Below, piece by piece: positions 5,787 through 5,817 of a stretch of 5,817 bases of DNA (within the stretch, counting starts at the first letter, position 1; each line of letters begins with the position of its first letter). The notes under the pieces are model-generated. The model was not told the DNA's origin. It did no database searches and worked only from the letters and a program-made list of their open reading frames with translations. Source of the DNA: Acidimicrobiia bacterium (lineage in GTDB: Bacteria > Actinomycetota > Acidimicrobiia > Spongiisociales > ZC4RG35); NCBI GenBank assembly GCA_029865445.1, contig JAOUGY010000249.1, forward strand, positions 1-5,817, written 5' to 3'. The position numbers and the translations under genes were made by a program.

Positions 5787-5802
5787 GTACAAGGGTACAA
5801 GG
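5787..5802. repeat. Perfect tandem 8-bp repeat before the aldolase gene
   Basis: GTACAAGG occurs twice without a gap (minus-strand reading CCTTGTAC twice), ending 2 nt from the aldolase start codon. Each unit contains the palindrome GTAC. The repeat spans the candidate -10 element, so a protein bound here would block transcription. It may also be chance. Confidence 0.6.
5792..5797 (-). promoter_or_regulatory. Possible -10 element for a near-leaderless aldolase transcript
   Basis: On the minus strand TACCCT fits TANNNT, with 7 bases between it and the ATG at 5784. Transcription would begin at or one base before the start codon. The bases before the ATG (TTGTACTC) contain no Shine-Dalgarno sequence, consistent with a leaderless mRNA. 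The -35 region falls at or beyond the window edge and cannot be judged. Confidence 0.4.
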
Positions 5803-5804
5803 CC

Positions 5805-5817
5805 CGGGCTTCGCCCG
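5805..5817. other. Short GC hairpin at the window edge
   Basis: CGGGC and GCCCG pair around TTC, and the inverted repeat may continue past the end of the window. It could be the terminator of a neighbouring gene or part of the aldolase promoter region. The cut edge prevents a decision. Confidence 0.3.

Noticed and set aside
1..5817. A hidden mobile element, CRISPR array, toxin-antitoxin pair or defence system.
   Set aside because: No transposase, integrase, spaced repeats, terminal inverted repeats or defence domains were found; the main genes account for almost all of the DNA.

Overview
This is a GC-rich window from a bacterium that reads as an actinobacterium, possibly an Acidimicrobiia-like lineage. 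That reading rests on three things: strong GC bias at third codon positions, a LigB-type ATP-dependent DNA ligase closest in memory to mycobacterial LigB, and possible leaderless promoters. The phylum is an inference; nothing here fixes genus or species. No tRNA, rRNA, CRISPR array, insertion sequence or phage gene is visible. All six main genes look intact except the first, which is cut by the window edge.

Layout, plus strand: a 5'-truncated LigB-type ligase (2-1396); a two-domain VOC/glyoxalase-fold protein (1502-2281) with an unusually long Shine-Dalgarno match; a structured 141-bp gap (2282-2422); an HSL-family alpha/beta-hydrolase (2423-3358); and a UPF0173/UlaG-like metallo-beta-lactamase-fold hydrolase (3398-4105). 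The last two are 39 nt apart and probably form an operon.

Layout, minus strand, read right to left: a DapA/NAL-family class I aldolase (5784-4858), then a membrane-anchored HELGH putative zinc metallopeptidase (4814-4113), 43 nt apart and probably cotranscribed. This pair converges on the plus-strand genes, with only 7 nt between the two stop codons.

The genes do not add up to one recognisable pathway. They look like ordinary housekeeping and accessory metabolism: DNA nick sealing, an uncharacterised VOC protein, ester and possibly lactone hydrolysis, aldolase chemistry and a putative cell-envelope protease. I do not see a new multi-gene system.

The most interesting signal is regulatory and lies just before the esterase. 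A strong Shine-Dalgarno sequence, paired in a hairpin, precedes a 16-codon ORF whose TGA overlaps the esterase ATG (ATGA), while the esterase has no ribosome binding site of its own. A competing reading is a leaderless promoter (TATCTT) a few bases before the same start. The aldolase gene has a similar leaderless-like arrangement inside a perfect 8-bp tandem repeat.
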